DNA from: Cycas panzhihuaensis
Lineage: Eukaryota; Cycadophyta
Length of the DNA stretch: 64,000 nt
Reading direction: 5' to 3'
NCBI GenBank assembly: GCA_023213395.1
Contig: CM041465.1
Coordinates: forward strand, 227,423,741 to 227,487,740
Shown: piece after piece, positions 40,001 through 51,739 of the stretch
Layout: each line of letters begins with the position of its first letter
How positions within the stretch are numbered: the stretch's first letter is position 1
Translations under genes and position numbers: made by a program
The notes under the pieces: model-generated
What the model saw: the letters and a program-made list of their open reading frames with translations, nothing else
Database searches by the model: none
What the model was told of the DNA's origin: nothing

Positions 40001-41365
40001 CCCCCCTCAGACCCCAAATGAATTTTTAGTTTTCATTTTTTTTTTTTAAATTAATAATAACGTCAGGTCCTCGTTTAGGTTTAGGTTTAAATTTTTTGTT
40101 TTTTGTTTTTTATTTTTAATTTAAATCAAACCTAAGCCCCCCACCCCCCTCCCCCCTTTATCACTTTAATTTAAATAAAACTTAATCCCCCCTTTATCAT
40201 AACTTAATTTAAATAAAATCGAAACTTCCCTTTTTTAACAAATTTTGATAAAACATTAGACCTTCCCTTTTTTATCATATGTATTACATTAAGTTAATCA
40301 AAAACTCCTCTTTACCACATTAATATATTAATCAATTACCCTCCCTTTATAATACTTTGATTCAAATAAATTTAAACCCCCCCCCCCTCTCTTTTAGCAT
40401 TTTTTTATGAAAGATAAGCTCACCCCCTCCCCTCTTTTTCCTTATTATTTTTTTGATTTAATTCTGTATTGTATACTTGATTTAAATCAAATACAACCCC
40501 TCCTTTTTCTATTATGCCTTGATTCTAATTAAATCAATACCCCCCTTCCCTTATTATATTTGATACAATCAAATTACACCCCCTTAATCTCTATTATAAA
40601 CTTTAGCGACTCCCATACTTTATATAATTCCTTTCATTATAATAAACCCTCATATCACTACATTCTAATGTTTAAATCACTTCAAATTAATATAGTTAAT
40701 TTTAGGCAAACTAAAATTAACCTCTTCCATATTATATTTAATTTATAAATCAACTTCATTCCTTTTTATTATACCTTTTTTATTACCTTTTTAGTCTCCC
40801 CTAACACTTTATTATTGATTTATAAATTAACTTTTTCCTCCCTTCCACACTGAATCTATAGATTTTAATTATGCCATTTAATCCTTAAAATTACACATCT
40901 ATTTCTTAAAAATAAAAATGAAAATTAAATACCTTAGTTACAAAGTTTTTTTTAAAGTAAAACACTTACCTTTTTAAAGGGAATTGTTTACTTTTTTCTA
41001 AGGGAGATTTTTTATTTTGAAAGGGGATATTTTATTTCTATAAAAAAAAAGGGGGGGTTTGTTTATCAAATAAGGACTTCTCACTTATTTAGAATAAGGG
41101 AAACTAAACTATTTATCAAAGGGGGACTATTTCTCTAAGAGAACTATTTATCAAAAGGGACTGCTTAAGGCAACATTTTAAGAAGTTATTTGTTTATTAA
41201 ATTTGTTTACAAACACATGATTTTTTTCTTAAATACAATTAATGCATACTAGAATACATTCTTGAATTATATCTGTTAACATGATTAGTACTTTTTACTA
41301 AGTAATTATTTTTCTAATCACATTCATAACTCTTCAATCTATAATCAAACCTCAACACTCTCAAT

Positions 41366-41896
41366 ATGGCATTAATGCCAAGGACAGTCACCTGCATTCC
41401 AATTCCAGTATTAACTGGCTCAAACTATGCTGAATGGAGGAACCACACATCCCATCAGCTTAAACAGCAAAAGATATGGCGATATGTGACAGGTGAATTT
41501 AAAAAACCAAAAACAGATGCTACTGAGAGTCTTATGGTATATCTGATGAACTCAAATGCTGCCTTAGGCACTATATTAAACTCACTCTCACCAGAAATCA
41601 GTCAGCAGTTTTTTGAAAAAGATGACTAACCACTGTCTAGAAAACCTTACAAGAAAAATATGACAAGGTTGATACACATCAAGTGGCTGTCCTAGAACAT
41701 CAATTGTATAATCTGACTTTTAATGACTTTTCAAATGTTGAAGATTTTTTAACTAAAATTTAATTAATTAATAAAGATCTAGATAACTGCATCAAATCTA
41801 AAACCAAAGAAGGTGATGTTGAAAACATAACTACACATGTTAGAGATGATGACACGCTCATACGTCTTCTAGTAAACAAACTACCAATGTACTTTA
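41366..41896 (+). pseudogene. gag of Copia-2
   Basis: From the ATG at 41,366 the frame reads MALMPRTVTCIPIPVLTGSN, then YAEWRNHTSHQLKQQKIWRY. This is the N-terminal copia Gag signature (L-x-G-x-NY-x-x-W...L...W-x-YV-x-G). It stops at 41,629. In another frame the capsid continues (TLENLTRKYDKVDTHQVAVL, then EHQLYNLTFNDFSNVEDFLT, then LIRLLVNKLPMYFNEQI) to the deletion joint at about 41,900. Two or more frame breaks. Confidence 0.8.
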
Positions 41897-42799
41897 ATGA
41901 ACAAATTTGAAATGACCAATTTAGGTCTATTACATTATTTCTTTGATTTACAAGTTTATGAGAACCATTCAAATATAACAATTTCTCGACCTAAGTATAT
42001 TCTAGACTTAATTCAATGGTTTAACATAGAAAATGCTAAATCCGTAACCAATTCTTTACAATCAGGAGTTAAACTGTCTACTGATTATCCAACTCCGTTA
42101 TGTGATCCAACTCTATACAAACAACTCATTGATAGTCTAATCTATCTTACTCATACTCGCCCTGATATTTCTTATGCTATTACTTTATGTTCATGTTATA
42201 TGCAACAACCACACGAATCTCATTGGAAAGCCGCTAAACATATCTTACGTTATCTAAAGCAAATTGTGTTTTATGGTTTAACTTATAACTTTTGTAATAA
42301 ACCACTAACGTTAACTAGATATACTAATTTTAATTGGGTAAGTGATTCAAATGATTGTAATTCTACTTCAGGTTATGTATTTTTTATTGATTCCTCACCT
42401 ATTACTTGGTCTAGTAAGAAAATACAGGCACTTACTTTATCTATAACTGAAGCCAAATATCAAGCATTAGTTGAAGCTAGTAAAGAAGCACTTTGGCTAA
42501 AATCACTACTAAATGAAATCGGTTTGTCTCTAAACTCTTCAATTGAAATTAAAGTTGATAATCAAAGTGCAATTGCTATAGCTACAAATCCAGTTTCTCA
42601 TTCTATAACTAAGCATATTGAATTACATCAACATTTTATTCGCAATTTAGTTACTTATAATCTTGTTTATTTGTCTTATTGTCCAACATATTTACAGATT
42701 GCTGACATTCTTATGAAGTCTTTAATTGAACCAAAGTTTTTAAATCTCAGAGATTTATTGCAGATAAAAGAAGTCTCTATCAAAGGGGGATCACTGTAA
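41897..42799 (+). CDS. RT C-terminus plus RNase H of Copia-2
   Basis: An uninterrupted 300-codon frame. It begins MNKFEMTNLGLLHYFFDLQV, the copia block that normally follows the YVDD site (KFEM.DLG.L.YFLG.EV). Next comes PTLYKQLIDSLIYLTHTRPD, then HWKAAKHILRYLKQIVFYGL. RNase H motifs follow: NWVSDSNDCNSTSGYVFFID, SSKKIQALTLSITEAKYQAL, then KVDNQSAIAIATNPVSHSIT, ending QIADILMKSL. The RNase H block keeps the Asp of SD..D, the Glu of TEAKY, the Asp of DNQSAI and the Asp of ADI. The RT active site itself is missing, so it cannot copy RNA. The stop is followed 38 bp later by the polypurine tract. The absence of stops over 300 codons contrasts with the broken gag. Confidence 0.85.
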   Translation: MNKFEMTNLGLLHYFFDLQVYENHSNITISRPKYILDLIQWFNIENAKSVTNSLQSGVKLSTDYPTPLCDPTLYKQLIDSLIYLTHTRPDISYAITLCSCYMQQPHESHWKAAKHILRYLKQIVFYGLTYNFCNKPLTLTRYTNFNWVSDSNDCNSTSGYVFFIDSSPITWSSKKIQALTLSITEAKYQALVEASKEALWLKSLLNEIGLSLNSSIEIKVDNQSAIAIATNPVSHSITKHIELHQHFIRNLVTYNLVYLSYCPTYLQIADILMKSLIEPKFLNLRDLLQIKEVSIKGGSL

Positions 42800-42837
42800 T
42801 GAAGCTATTCTTTTCTCTCCAATACAAAAGTTTACAT

Positions 42838-42847
42838 TAAAGGGGGA
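42838..42847 (+). promoter_or_regulatory. polypurine tract of Copia-2
   Basis: A TTAAAGGGGGA run lies directly before the 3' LTR start. Confidence 0.75.
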
Positions 42848-43276
42848 TATTAGATAATATAATGTAAACTTTAGGTTTCTTAATGTTATTATTTAGTCAC
42901 ATGTCTTAAATGTAATTTAAGTGATTCTAATGTTCAAACTTATGTTTATATTAATTAATTTATGGATGGTCGTTGAAATGCAGAATTGCATTCCAACGAA
43001 CCTCTGTTGTATTTATTCATCTCCTAGATTCATGGAGATGGTTCCAGGAATCTAAGACATTTGTCCAAATACTTGATTAAAGGTTGTTTTAGGGGTTGGT
43101 GGTTTTGTATAGTGGTTTCAATTCTTTATTAATAAAATTAGCTTAGGAGGTGGTTTTTCTTCTCTAAAAGGGGTTTTCCACCTGTCAATTGACGTGTACT
43201 TGTGCATTATTAATTTCTGGTTATTTTTTGCTTATCTTGATCTTGTTAATGCTATACTTGTACCTATTCTCTCACA
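42848..43276 (+). repeat. 3' LTR of Copia-2
   Basis: Same length as the 5' copy. The terminal TG has become TA (TATTAGATAAT). Ends CTCACA, followed by the ATAAT target copy. Confidence 0.92.
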
Positions 43277-43281
43277 ATAAT

Positions 43282-45045
43282 AACTATGGTGACTACCTCC
43301 TTTGCCTTCATGTAATTATATCATACAATGGCATCAAGGTTATAGTATATAGGAATCCTAATTGAGGAAAAAGGGTATAACAATGGATTAACCAATGCAT
43401 AGAGAATAATGTAGAAGACATATAGATAACCAAATTGTGGCTTATCTAATGCAATTAAATAATTTATAACAGAAGCAAAGTTGTCCTACCCTTTATACAT
43501 ATTATGATAATTGTCCCTATGGTAAATTCAAGATTGTTGTAATAATTATTAAGGTATTTGTTACAATAATTGACCTAAGTCTTATTTCCTAAAGCATTAT
43601 TAAAATAAACTCTTTTAATATTTATTACACCAAATATTTCTTTGTTTCTTTTAAATTGCTATAATAATTTATAGTTATCCATATAGAGCCTTGCACCCAC
43701 ATTGATATATAATTCACCCATCAGATATCTCTCATTATTACAATACTTTATTTTATTTTATAAGAGAAGATTCCCATACATTTTTATATGTGCAACCTTT
43801 TATTTTCTAATGTTAAATTATTATTATTATTATTATTACTAGCTCGCATTATTTATTTCATATTAATCTAAAACCTCTTTTATATAATTTACTTAATTAA
43901 CCAATAACTCCATACCTAGCCATAAGGGATTAAATATATTTCTTTTAATTTATGATGCATGGTATTACTAAAATAGTTCTATGTCATCATTTGTAATAAT
44001 TACAAAAAATATTACAACTTATACCAAATGCTATTTCCACTGTATGCTAGTTACCTAAGATATACAACCACGAGGTGTTCTATATCCACATCTACTAATA
44101 AGTGAAACTAGCCATCATAGAAAACTTTAATTCACTTTTGTAATTATGCTATGCTATAACACAATAATATATTCTTACCATTATGTATATGAATTTATTA
44201 GGTCTTTAAGATAAAGCCAATGACATATAAAATCATATATAAATATGGCATACATAAGTATTATTATCAAATATTAAAAATTTTATAATGTTTGAAGACT
44301 TTCATCTCAAATCTCTACATTTGTATAATTATGTAGAATATATAATCAAGGTCTGTGACACCTACTTAAGAGGTAAGTTGAGCTCTTGTAATGAGAAACA
44401 TTCATCCTAAAGATAAACTTTCTAGTTAATTTGGACTTGTAACTCTAAGAAATAGAGGAAGAGATTGGCTTGCAACTTAAAGGTGCAACTTCATAAATAA
44501 CTTGAACTAGATTCTATCTTAAATGTACCAATAACAAATTATTTGTCTCATAAGGGCATGACTCTATCTAATCTCCATGCTTACTGCATGAGCAAAGTGA
44601 TAAACCGTTGCCTTCATTATGCCTTTACCAATTTAGATCCAACAATCCTAACTTATTTTCTTTTTTTGAATTGAAAATAAGTTGCCTTCTCTTCAATCTT
44701 CCATTTATGGATAGACCATCTAAATTCTTTATATTCTTTTCAATCATATTGAAATCCTTATGCACCACCTAAGAGATAGGGGGTTACTAATCCAATGTAA
44801 AAGGTTGGCTTTCTTATTACTGAACTTAGGAATATAAATACTAGCCAATCTTAATATACCACTCTTTTTTCTTTTTCTTTTTTTCCCCCTAATCTATTTA
44901 ACACACCATTCCTAAAATAAAATGTAATCTGGGCTAATCTATTAATGGAGTCATATCCTTGGGGTTTAACACTAGATTTTATAAATGGATTGAGGAAAAA
45001 ATAAACTCATTCTAATATAGTTGAATATAAGTTTTTGATTAAAAC
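43282..45045. other. AT-rich intergenic DNA
   Basis: 1.8 kb without an open frame, recognisable repeat border or RNA gene. Confidence 0.5.
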
Positions 45046-45759
45046 TGTTGAGAATACAAGGTCCCAACCCTTTAACCGCCACCAAGATCTATTTCATTCT
45101 TGCAACTAGTTACAGAAATCGAAATTTAAAATTACATGCAAGTTTTAAAATCAGAGATTATACAATAACATGAAAATGAAAGCTAAACATCACATATGCA
45201 CACGATATAATGTGGTAAAACCCTAATAGTGTGTTAGGAAAACACCCACACAGGAAATGTTTCGATCTTTATTGTTGTAGAATGGAGAAATAGTACATCT
45301 CAGTTATAGAGTGCTCTTAGGAACAACAATCAGTCACTGCCCTCTTCACAGTACATTACATTACATATAACATAATAAAGAAAAGCCCTAAAACGGACTA
45401 CATGAGAGGGACATCCAAGGCATGAATCTCAATCGTAGAATCTAAGGTATTTATATTGAACGACCTTGATTCTCTTTACATTTTAATATGCTTTACATGG
45501 CTAAACTTTCAGGTCGGGGGTTATCGCCTTGCCTCCCAGCTAAGGGGCTCGCCTTGGAACCCCTAAGAAAGATTAGGGGAAATCATAGAAAACATGCCAA
45601 AATTTTAGTCCCAAAATTGTTGTCACAATATCCAACAAAAACAAGTGCTTCTAATTCCTTAAAGACATAAGATGCTAAACTTAAAGGAAATTTAATTTAA
45701 GCCTTCTTATAATGCCTTTATGTAAGGGATTAATAACATTTAACTTGTGGGTTCTAACA
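45046..45759 (-). repeat. probable solo LTR
   Basis: In plus orientation it begins TGTTGAGAATACAAGG and ends GGTTCTAACA; on the minus strand it begins TGTTAGAACCCACAAG. These are inverted TGTT...AACA ends of the copia type, 714 bp apart, with a GC-richer block near 45,510-45,580 that is typical of some plant LTR tails. No second copy is in the window and no target duplication was evident. On the minus strand just outside (45,890-45,757) a short open piece reads NISKPQDFFPNNYKILSRII, then LKKGSSMEIEIHEC, which may belong to an element or a gene exon; I do not recognise it. Confidence 0.4.
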
Positions 45760-46691
45760 TTCATGAATTTCAATCTCCATAGAACTACCCTTCTTTAAGA
45801 TAATTCTAGAGAGAATCTTGTAATTATTGGGAAAGAAATCTTGTGGCTTGCTTATGTTAGTAACAATAACAAAGTACTTTTCTAATGTAACTTACTCTCT
45901 TAATTTATTATTACTAGCATTTGGAGAGCTTGAGAGGGCATTCCACTTGTTTGTATTATAGTATTTCAAAGATAAAATATTACTAAAAGTTTGATTTAAG
46001 AAAGCACATCTGATGTAATCGTTGGTGAGTTTCATTTTCTAACTAATTAGTGCAAACCTGTATAGAGGTATAATATGCATGCATAATATAGGTCCCAACC
46101 CCAACAATACATGATGCTCAAATGTTATGAAATATAACCTAAATCACATAGGATGATTAAATAATCATGGTTCCTTCTTTCTCAAAAGTTTGGACTTAAT
46201 TCAAGATTAAGATTATGAATAAAGCGTGATAATACTATATAATTAATAATTACAATAAAATATTAGAGACCTCATATACATCTTCTCAATTTTGTTATTT
46301 TCGTGATGTTTGTTATATACATGTCATGACAAAATTATTTAGAAATTTATGTCTAGACATGAACACAGGCTTGTTTTTTCTTTTAAAGCTTAAATGGTAT
46401 ATCTTATAGCCACAACAATAGTAAAACACAATGAATCAATCTATAATTGATCACAAATCTAGAAACTTATGCAACTCCAAATAACCCATATATTTTTCAA
46501 CAATTATAGTTCATTTGAAAACATGATTAATGTAACGTAAATGCCTTTCCAACAATAACAATTACATTAATTATCATCAAATAACAAAACAAATTTTAAT
46601 ACTATCCATGGAGTAGTCTTTAGGATGGATTTTTTGGCAAATCCAAACTTAAGATTGCATAACACCTCAATCAAATTTTACATTATGACTC

Positions 46692-46731
<40 letters not shown>

Positions 46732-47200
46732 TCTCCATGTGCCCACTTACAATCTTGCACATATAAGACTGTGTTTCCTTCCATGTGGGCCTTACCCTTA
46801 GCAAAATGCCAAGTCTAAAGTCATAGAAAATGTAAAACTTTTGAGCACTAGATCGCTAATGTTGCCTTATGGTCCCATGAAGGAAGGTTGGGCTTTGCAA
46901 AATTTGATGCAAGGGTTTCCATGCATAATTGAAGTAGCCACTAACTAGAGAAGATAGAATCTTCTCTTATTTTTAAGAAATAATACTATTAAACCTCAAA
47001 GTGTTCAACAATTTAAAAAAATAGAGCATTAAATTTAAAGGTCTCTATAAAATGTTTTCTATAATACATAATAATTTTCTAACATTCTAATTTATTTTTT
47101 ACCAGCATCATTTTCTAACACCAATGGAACAATGCCAATTATAAAACTTTTTCATAGTGACAAAGTGACCAAGAAAAATGAAAAATTCTAGATAATCTCA
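45760..47200. other. AT-rich intergenic DNA with (TG)n tract
   Basis: No gene seen apart from the short minus-strand piece noted with the solo LTR. A (TA)n(TG)n microsatellite occupies 46,691-46,730. Base composition shifts to higher GC from about 47,200 as the host gene's promoter begins. Confidence 0.6.
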
Positions 47201-47669
47201 ATTCTTTATTGGACCCCCAAAAATTTTGGCATTTCCGGTACAAATATTTCGGAATCATCCTTCCATGGGTCCCCACTCTCAAAATAATTATTCTCATTAA
47301 ATTATTTTTTGCCTGCGAATCTGATATGGAGACGGGTACTCCCCTCACCCAAAGACAGGATCTGATATTCGGGACGGCCACGTGCCGTCATTCTAAGATA
47401 TTTCATCAATAAAGGAGGTGGGGCAGCAACCCAAAGGCGTCCCAGGGCTCACTTGAATTATTTCTACGCGGATTTGATTTTCTGCAAAGTCAAAAAGATC
47501 GCTAATAGTTAAATAATCGGACGTCGAGGATTACTTTCCTGGATGAGCACTGAAGACTCCCAGCTATTCTGGGATCAACACGCCATCTTGGTTGTTTTTA
47601 GTTTAACCAACAAGATATCATCTTGTTTTTTGGTTTTATCGCACCCGCTAGCGGCTTAGCAGAAGCGTC

Positions 47670-47693
47670 AGAAATGAAAATTCCTTATATAAA
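47670..47693 (+). promoter_or_regulatory. candidate core promoter with heat-shock-like element
   Basis: AGAAATGAAAATTCC (47,670-47,684) contains the dyad GAA-NN-TTC plus one further GAA unit in the five-base register of heat-shock elements, though the outer unit has the same rather than alternating direction. TTATATAAA (47,685-47,693) right after it is a good TATA box. Together they fit a stress-responsive promoter for the J-protein. The transcription start would be near 47,720; this is inference. Confidence 0.5.
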
Positions 47694-47788
47694 CATGCCC
47701 ATGTTATTCCCGCGGCACCTCTTAAAATATCTCGCGTGCATCGTAGGCTACAGGTTTCGCCACGTCGGCAGAGGATTGTGCACCGAGG

Positions 47789-48097
47789 ATGTGACTGCCG
47801 AAGCTTCTGGAGTTTACGGGCCATAATGATCTTAGTCCGCTGAGGGATCCAAACCGTCGGATGAGGGAGATCCAATGATGCAGAGACCTGTACCCTCTGC
47901 AAGCCGCGCGCTGTATATGCGTGTTTCTCGATGGTTCCAGCGCTTTGGATGTGATATTTTCGGAGCTCTGCCGAGCCTCAGAAACGCGTGTATGGCTCCT
48001 GCGGCAATCCGAGCATAAGTTGATTCCATATGGTGAGCAGGGATGGTGGGAGGGGATCAGCGGTTCGGCGGATTGCCGTCGGGTCTTTAAAATGTAG
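47789..48097 (+). promoter_or_regulatory. upstream ORFs in the presumed 5' UTR
   Basis: If transcription starts near 47,720, the leader of about 460 nt carries five upstream AUG frames. Two are AUG-stop units: ATGTGA at 47,789-47,794 and ATGTAG at 48,092-48,097. Two are very short: MILVR from 47,826 and MREIQ from 47,861. One of 47 codons runs from 47,875 to 48,018. All end before the main start at 48,182. A leader intron could remove some, but no strong splice pair is obvious. Confidence 0.45.
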
Positions 48098-48181
48098 AAT
48101 CTGGTGAATTCTGTGAGGAATTCTGAATTTGTCGACACTTCATATGTGATTCCGTGTATTTTTCCTTCTAACCCTCGTATT

Positions 48182-50150
48182 ATGATGGCTGGGGGTGGTG
48201 GAAAAAGCAGGGATTTTTACTCTGTTATGGGTCTTCACCCAGATTGCAATGCAGCAGAGCTCAGGAATGCTTATAAGAGGCTAGCAATGGTTTGATTCAC
48301 TAGTCCTACCATGGTGCTTTTCTTTGTTATCCGCTTTACACATCACATATATATATATATATACATATATACATTCAATGCAATCTCCTCCTCTGTTATC
48401 TTTCAATTTTTAGATTTTTATAAGTGATGCTTTAGAATCACTCCATTATTCTATGATAATTGTTTGCAATGCACAACATTGCAGAGATCAGGCTCTAACA
48501 CTGATTGGTGATTTTTCTTGACTTTGTGCTAATTTATTTGTTCATCAAATTCGTTTCCGTAGAATTTCTGATTAGGTGGACGGTGATGCTTACGATAACA
48601 TTTCTCCAATGTAAAACATTTGAATAAAGCTTCTGGGTGTTTCTATGCAGACGTATTCACTGCTTGGATCTGTTTTGTAGATTTTCAGGCTGGTTGTACG
48701 ACGTGACCATCTTTCTTTATGAGCTTTTTAGTTTTGATGATCTATAACAATTGCATCGCTAGATCCCGAGGTCAAATTCGATGTTTTTCGTTATATATTC
48801 GTTAATTCAATCCCTTATTAGGGTTGGTCACATGCAGATTCCTCCTCCCCTTGGCAATATTATAACATAAATTTCAACATAGGCTCACAAATCCTTTGTG
48901 TTGTTTCCATGTATTACCTAGTCTATGCCCTCTGGGCTTCTCAAAGTGAGAGTTGTTCCTGTTACCATTGTTTTGCATTTCTGATGTGATCTTCATAATT
49001 TTAACATTCCTGTCAGTAGAACTTTCACAGAAAGTCCTATGCCGTTTCTTTTAGTTTGTTTTCTGGTTTCTGTTGATTAACAGAAATGTTTCTGCAGAGG
49101 TGGCACCCGGATAAATGGTCAGCCTCAGGTAATCCCAAGGTTACAGAAGAGTCTAAAAAGAAGTTTCAAGCAATCCAGGAGGCCTATTCAGGTAACGGTT
49201 TTTATTGTTAACAACCGACCAAAAAAATTGAAAGAGAAAAAGGGGTGTGTAATAATAAAAGGGGAAGAAAGAAAAGGTCTAGGACTTGATAATTTGTTTT
49301 CATCGATTATTGATGTTTGATGATTCCACAGTTCTATCGGATCACAACAAGAGATTCTTGTACGACGCAGGATTGTATGAGAGTGAGGACGACGATGTAA
49401 GTAAATCAAAGTCCTATAAGGATTTACATTCGGAAGGATTTGAATCTATAGGTCTCAGTGTTTATAACCGTTCTTAGGATTTGTATGGAGTGGTCCTTAC
49501 ACTGTGTTTAATGTTGTCTAGGACATGGGAGAATTCCTGGGAGAAATGATGATGATGATGAACGAAACCAAGACTCAGGTGGATTATTAATATTGCTCCA
49601 CTTTTGGTCGTTCTATAGAGAATCGCTCAATGTTGAAGCATATGTACATTCTCTAAAATTGTTGGAAGCGTGACAGTTGAATCTGTGTGTTTGGCGTAGA
49701 TGAGCGGGTCTGAGAGCCTGGAAGATTTACAAGACTTATTTGTGGAGATGTTCGAGGGCGACCTGCATGTGTGTAATGGTATTCAGAGGCCCAAATCGCC
49801 TAGGATTTCATCTAGCAATAAGAGAAATTGCTCTGACTTCCCTAGGGACACAATAAGAGTGGAGGAAATTGGAGAGGGTAGTTTTACGAGATCTAGTGCA
49901 TTTGATATCCCATCATTTTGCATAGGGGTAAGTTGTGTACCCCGGTTTATGTTTTGCAAGCATTTAGGAATAGTGGATGATTTTGTAGTCTCGGTGGGAT
50001 TGTGGATGATTTTGTAGTCTTAATGCTAAGTAGTTGGAATGCTGAGTGCAGGCTCAGGAGGGATCAACACAAGTCAATGGTAAAGGAAGGAGAAGAAACA
50101 ACAGAAAACATAAGGGGGGTCACCAAGAGATGTCCACCAATATGTTTTAG
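48182..50150 (+). CDS. small J-domain (DnaJ-like, class C) co-chaperone, six exons
   Basis: Exons 48,182-48,289, 49,098-49,191, 49,332-49,396, 49,522-49,578, 49,700-49,927 and 50,052-50,150 join to a 216-codon frame ending in TAG. Introns begin GTTTGA, GTAACG, GTAAGT, GTGGAT, GTAAGT and all end in AG; only intron 2 splits a codon. The J domain spans residues about 11-80: [18 protein letters not shown], helix [10 protein letters not shown], the catalytic HPD at 39-41 (RWHPDKW), then [16 protein letters not shown] and [10 protein letters not shown]. It follows the pattern of small plant J-only proteins that stimulate Hsp70 ATPase through HPD. There is no Gly/Phe or zinc-finger region. After the J domain come an acidic patch (ESEDDD), GEFLGE with five Met in a row (98-102), [16 protein letters not shown], and a basic tail (195-205, [12 protein letters not shown]) that could be a nuclear signal. 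Start: the first in-frame ATG is 48,182 (a second is 48,185); an in-frame TAG lies upstream at 48,095. No signal or transit peptide is obvious. Likely cytosolic or nuclear. Confidence 0.88.
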
Positions 50151-51739
50151 TATCAAAGCTGACGATGGAACGGAACTAGTTTGTAGGTGGTTAGAGCAAA
50201 CGGAATGCACACATCAGCCGGGGTGTATGAGCTAATTTATTTTAATTCTAATTTATTCGGATTAAAGAGATGGGGTTTGGCACTTGAAATAGTGTGCCAA
50301 CCGTTAAAAGTAGTGGGAATGATTCATTTGGTAGCTAAGGATTTGTGATTTTGACGATGTATTAATATTCAGAACTGTTAGAGGCAACATACAATTGGTA
50401 AAGTGGGGGAGAGTATTTGGCCATTTCAAGGGGTCATTTCTTCTGTACTACTCGGCCTTGTGGTAGCGGGTGTTATTTGCATCAATTGAACCTTTGCTTT
50501 TTCATCACATTATGGTATATATTGGAATACGGTTTTGTTTTATTTAAATATTATTTAGTGGGTAAATGATTGGAAAAAAAAAAAATTCATGATGGCCCAA
50601 TATAAAAACCTTAAAAAATGTTTTCTTTATCTTTTATTTTTTAAAAAATTGATATTAGAATTTTTTGTTTCTCCATGAAAATAAAACATATTAATTTAAA
50701 ATTTGGGAATTTTATGCACATTATCTCCTTTTTGAGAAGATGTATTGCCGAAGTTTGTAAGTCTGCTTTTTGTAGACTTGTAAACATTGCTTCTTGGGGG
50801 ACGAAGTAAGAAGAGTGTTTGTAGTGATGTTTTATATCGTGTTCTTTTGCAAAATTGTTAATTATCTCAATTATTAAAAAAAAACAAAAAAAATGTAACT
50901 CGCATTTCGAGTATCTATGAAGTGTTAGCGGCGGAAGCGGTTTATTAAAAAAAAAAAAAGAAAGAAAGAAAAGGTTAAAACAAGAATGATTTCCAAGGAC
51001 ACTTACGAAGTGGAAAATGAAGGTGGTAAAAGACAGAATGTCGGGTCATCACGTGGCCTACAAAGTGTTATTAATCTTTTATTAATTTATTTACAAAAGT
51101 AAATGCAGTTATTAACATAATGAGAAAGACTTTGGTCTGGTACACATATGATGTTGGAGACTCATTGGGTGAAAAGAAAAAACAAAATGATAATTGTGAA
51201 CGAATGAAAGATGCGGGGGCACACCCCATTGGGTTGATAAAAGCCAATGGGTGAAAAGAAATATGAAGTGATATGTGCGTTGTATGGACATACACAAAGA
51301 TGCTCTTTATGTACATCATATAAGGACACCACGTGGGAACCAATGGGTGAAAAACGGAAAAAACAAAGTGCGTAGTGAAGATGCGGTAGTCGGATTTTAC
51401 CCATTACCATTGGCGCCTTTTGTTTTGTCGGTCTATTCACTTATCTGGTGGTATGTGACCTCGCTCCCATTCAGCCATATTATTAGCACGGTGAGAAATA
51501 TTTTTAACAATGCCTTAAGAGTCTTCAATGTAGCATTTATTAGGGAATGGTATTGAAGTACTTAAAGTGGTCTATTCAATGCTATTTGTGTGGTTCGAAT
51601 GTTGGACGTACCTTTTGCAAGTTTTTGGTAGACCATTTGATGGCGAGCATGGTTTGTTGGGTGTGGTTAGGACAAGTGTTTTTTAATCCTAGTATTAAAT
51701 TTTGCTCAAGGTTAGCATTGGTTTTCAATGCAGAATTGT
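50151..51739. other. 3' flank of the J-protein gene, AT-rich
   Basis: Holds the presumed 3' UTR (T-rich, from 50,151) and non-coding DNA. A motif CATTGGGTGAAAA or its near copy occurs three times (about 51,162, 51,246, 51,342), and two G-box CACGTG cores lie at about 51,052 and 51,332. These look like duplicated fragments; no gene follows them. Confidence 0.45.

Larger units (their letters stand above)
38389..43276 (+). mobile_element. Copia-2: Ty1/copia retrotransposon with internal deletion
   Basis: Both LTRs are 429 bp (38,389-38,817 and 42,848-43,276) and the flanking ATAAT (38,384-38,388 and 43,277-43,281) is a perfect 5-bp target duplication. A TGGTATCAAAGC primer-binding site and an AAGGGGGAT polypurine tract are present. 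By eye the LTRs differ at about 30 sites, nearly all transitions, as expected from decay of methylated cytosines. The interior has a 2.5-kb leader holding an antisense gene-like fragment, a gag piece, and the end of RT with RNase H. Protease, integrase and the front of RT are deleted. Confidence 0.92.

Noticed and set aside
47648-48138. Minus-strand frames of 84 and 138 codons upstream of the J-protein gene
   Set aside because: They overlap the GC-richer promoter and leader on the other strand, show no domain, and are expected shadows of GC-rich DNA.
48104-48181. N-terminal extension of the J-protein starting at 48,104
   Set aside because: The codon there is GTG, not ATG, and the frame has a TAG at 48,095. 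The first in-frame ATG is 48,182, which also gives the usual short N-terminus before the J domain.
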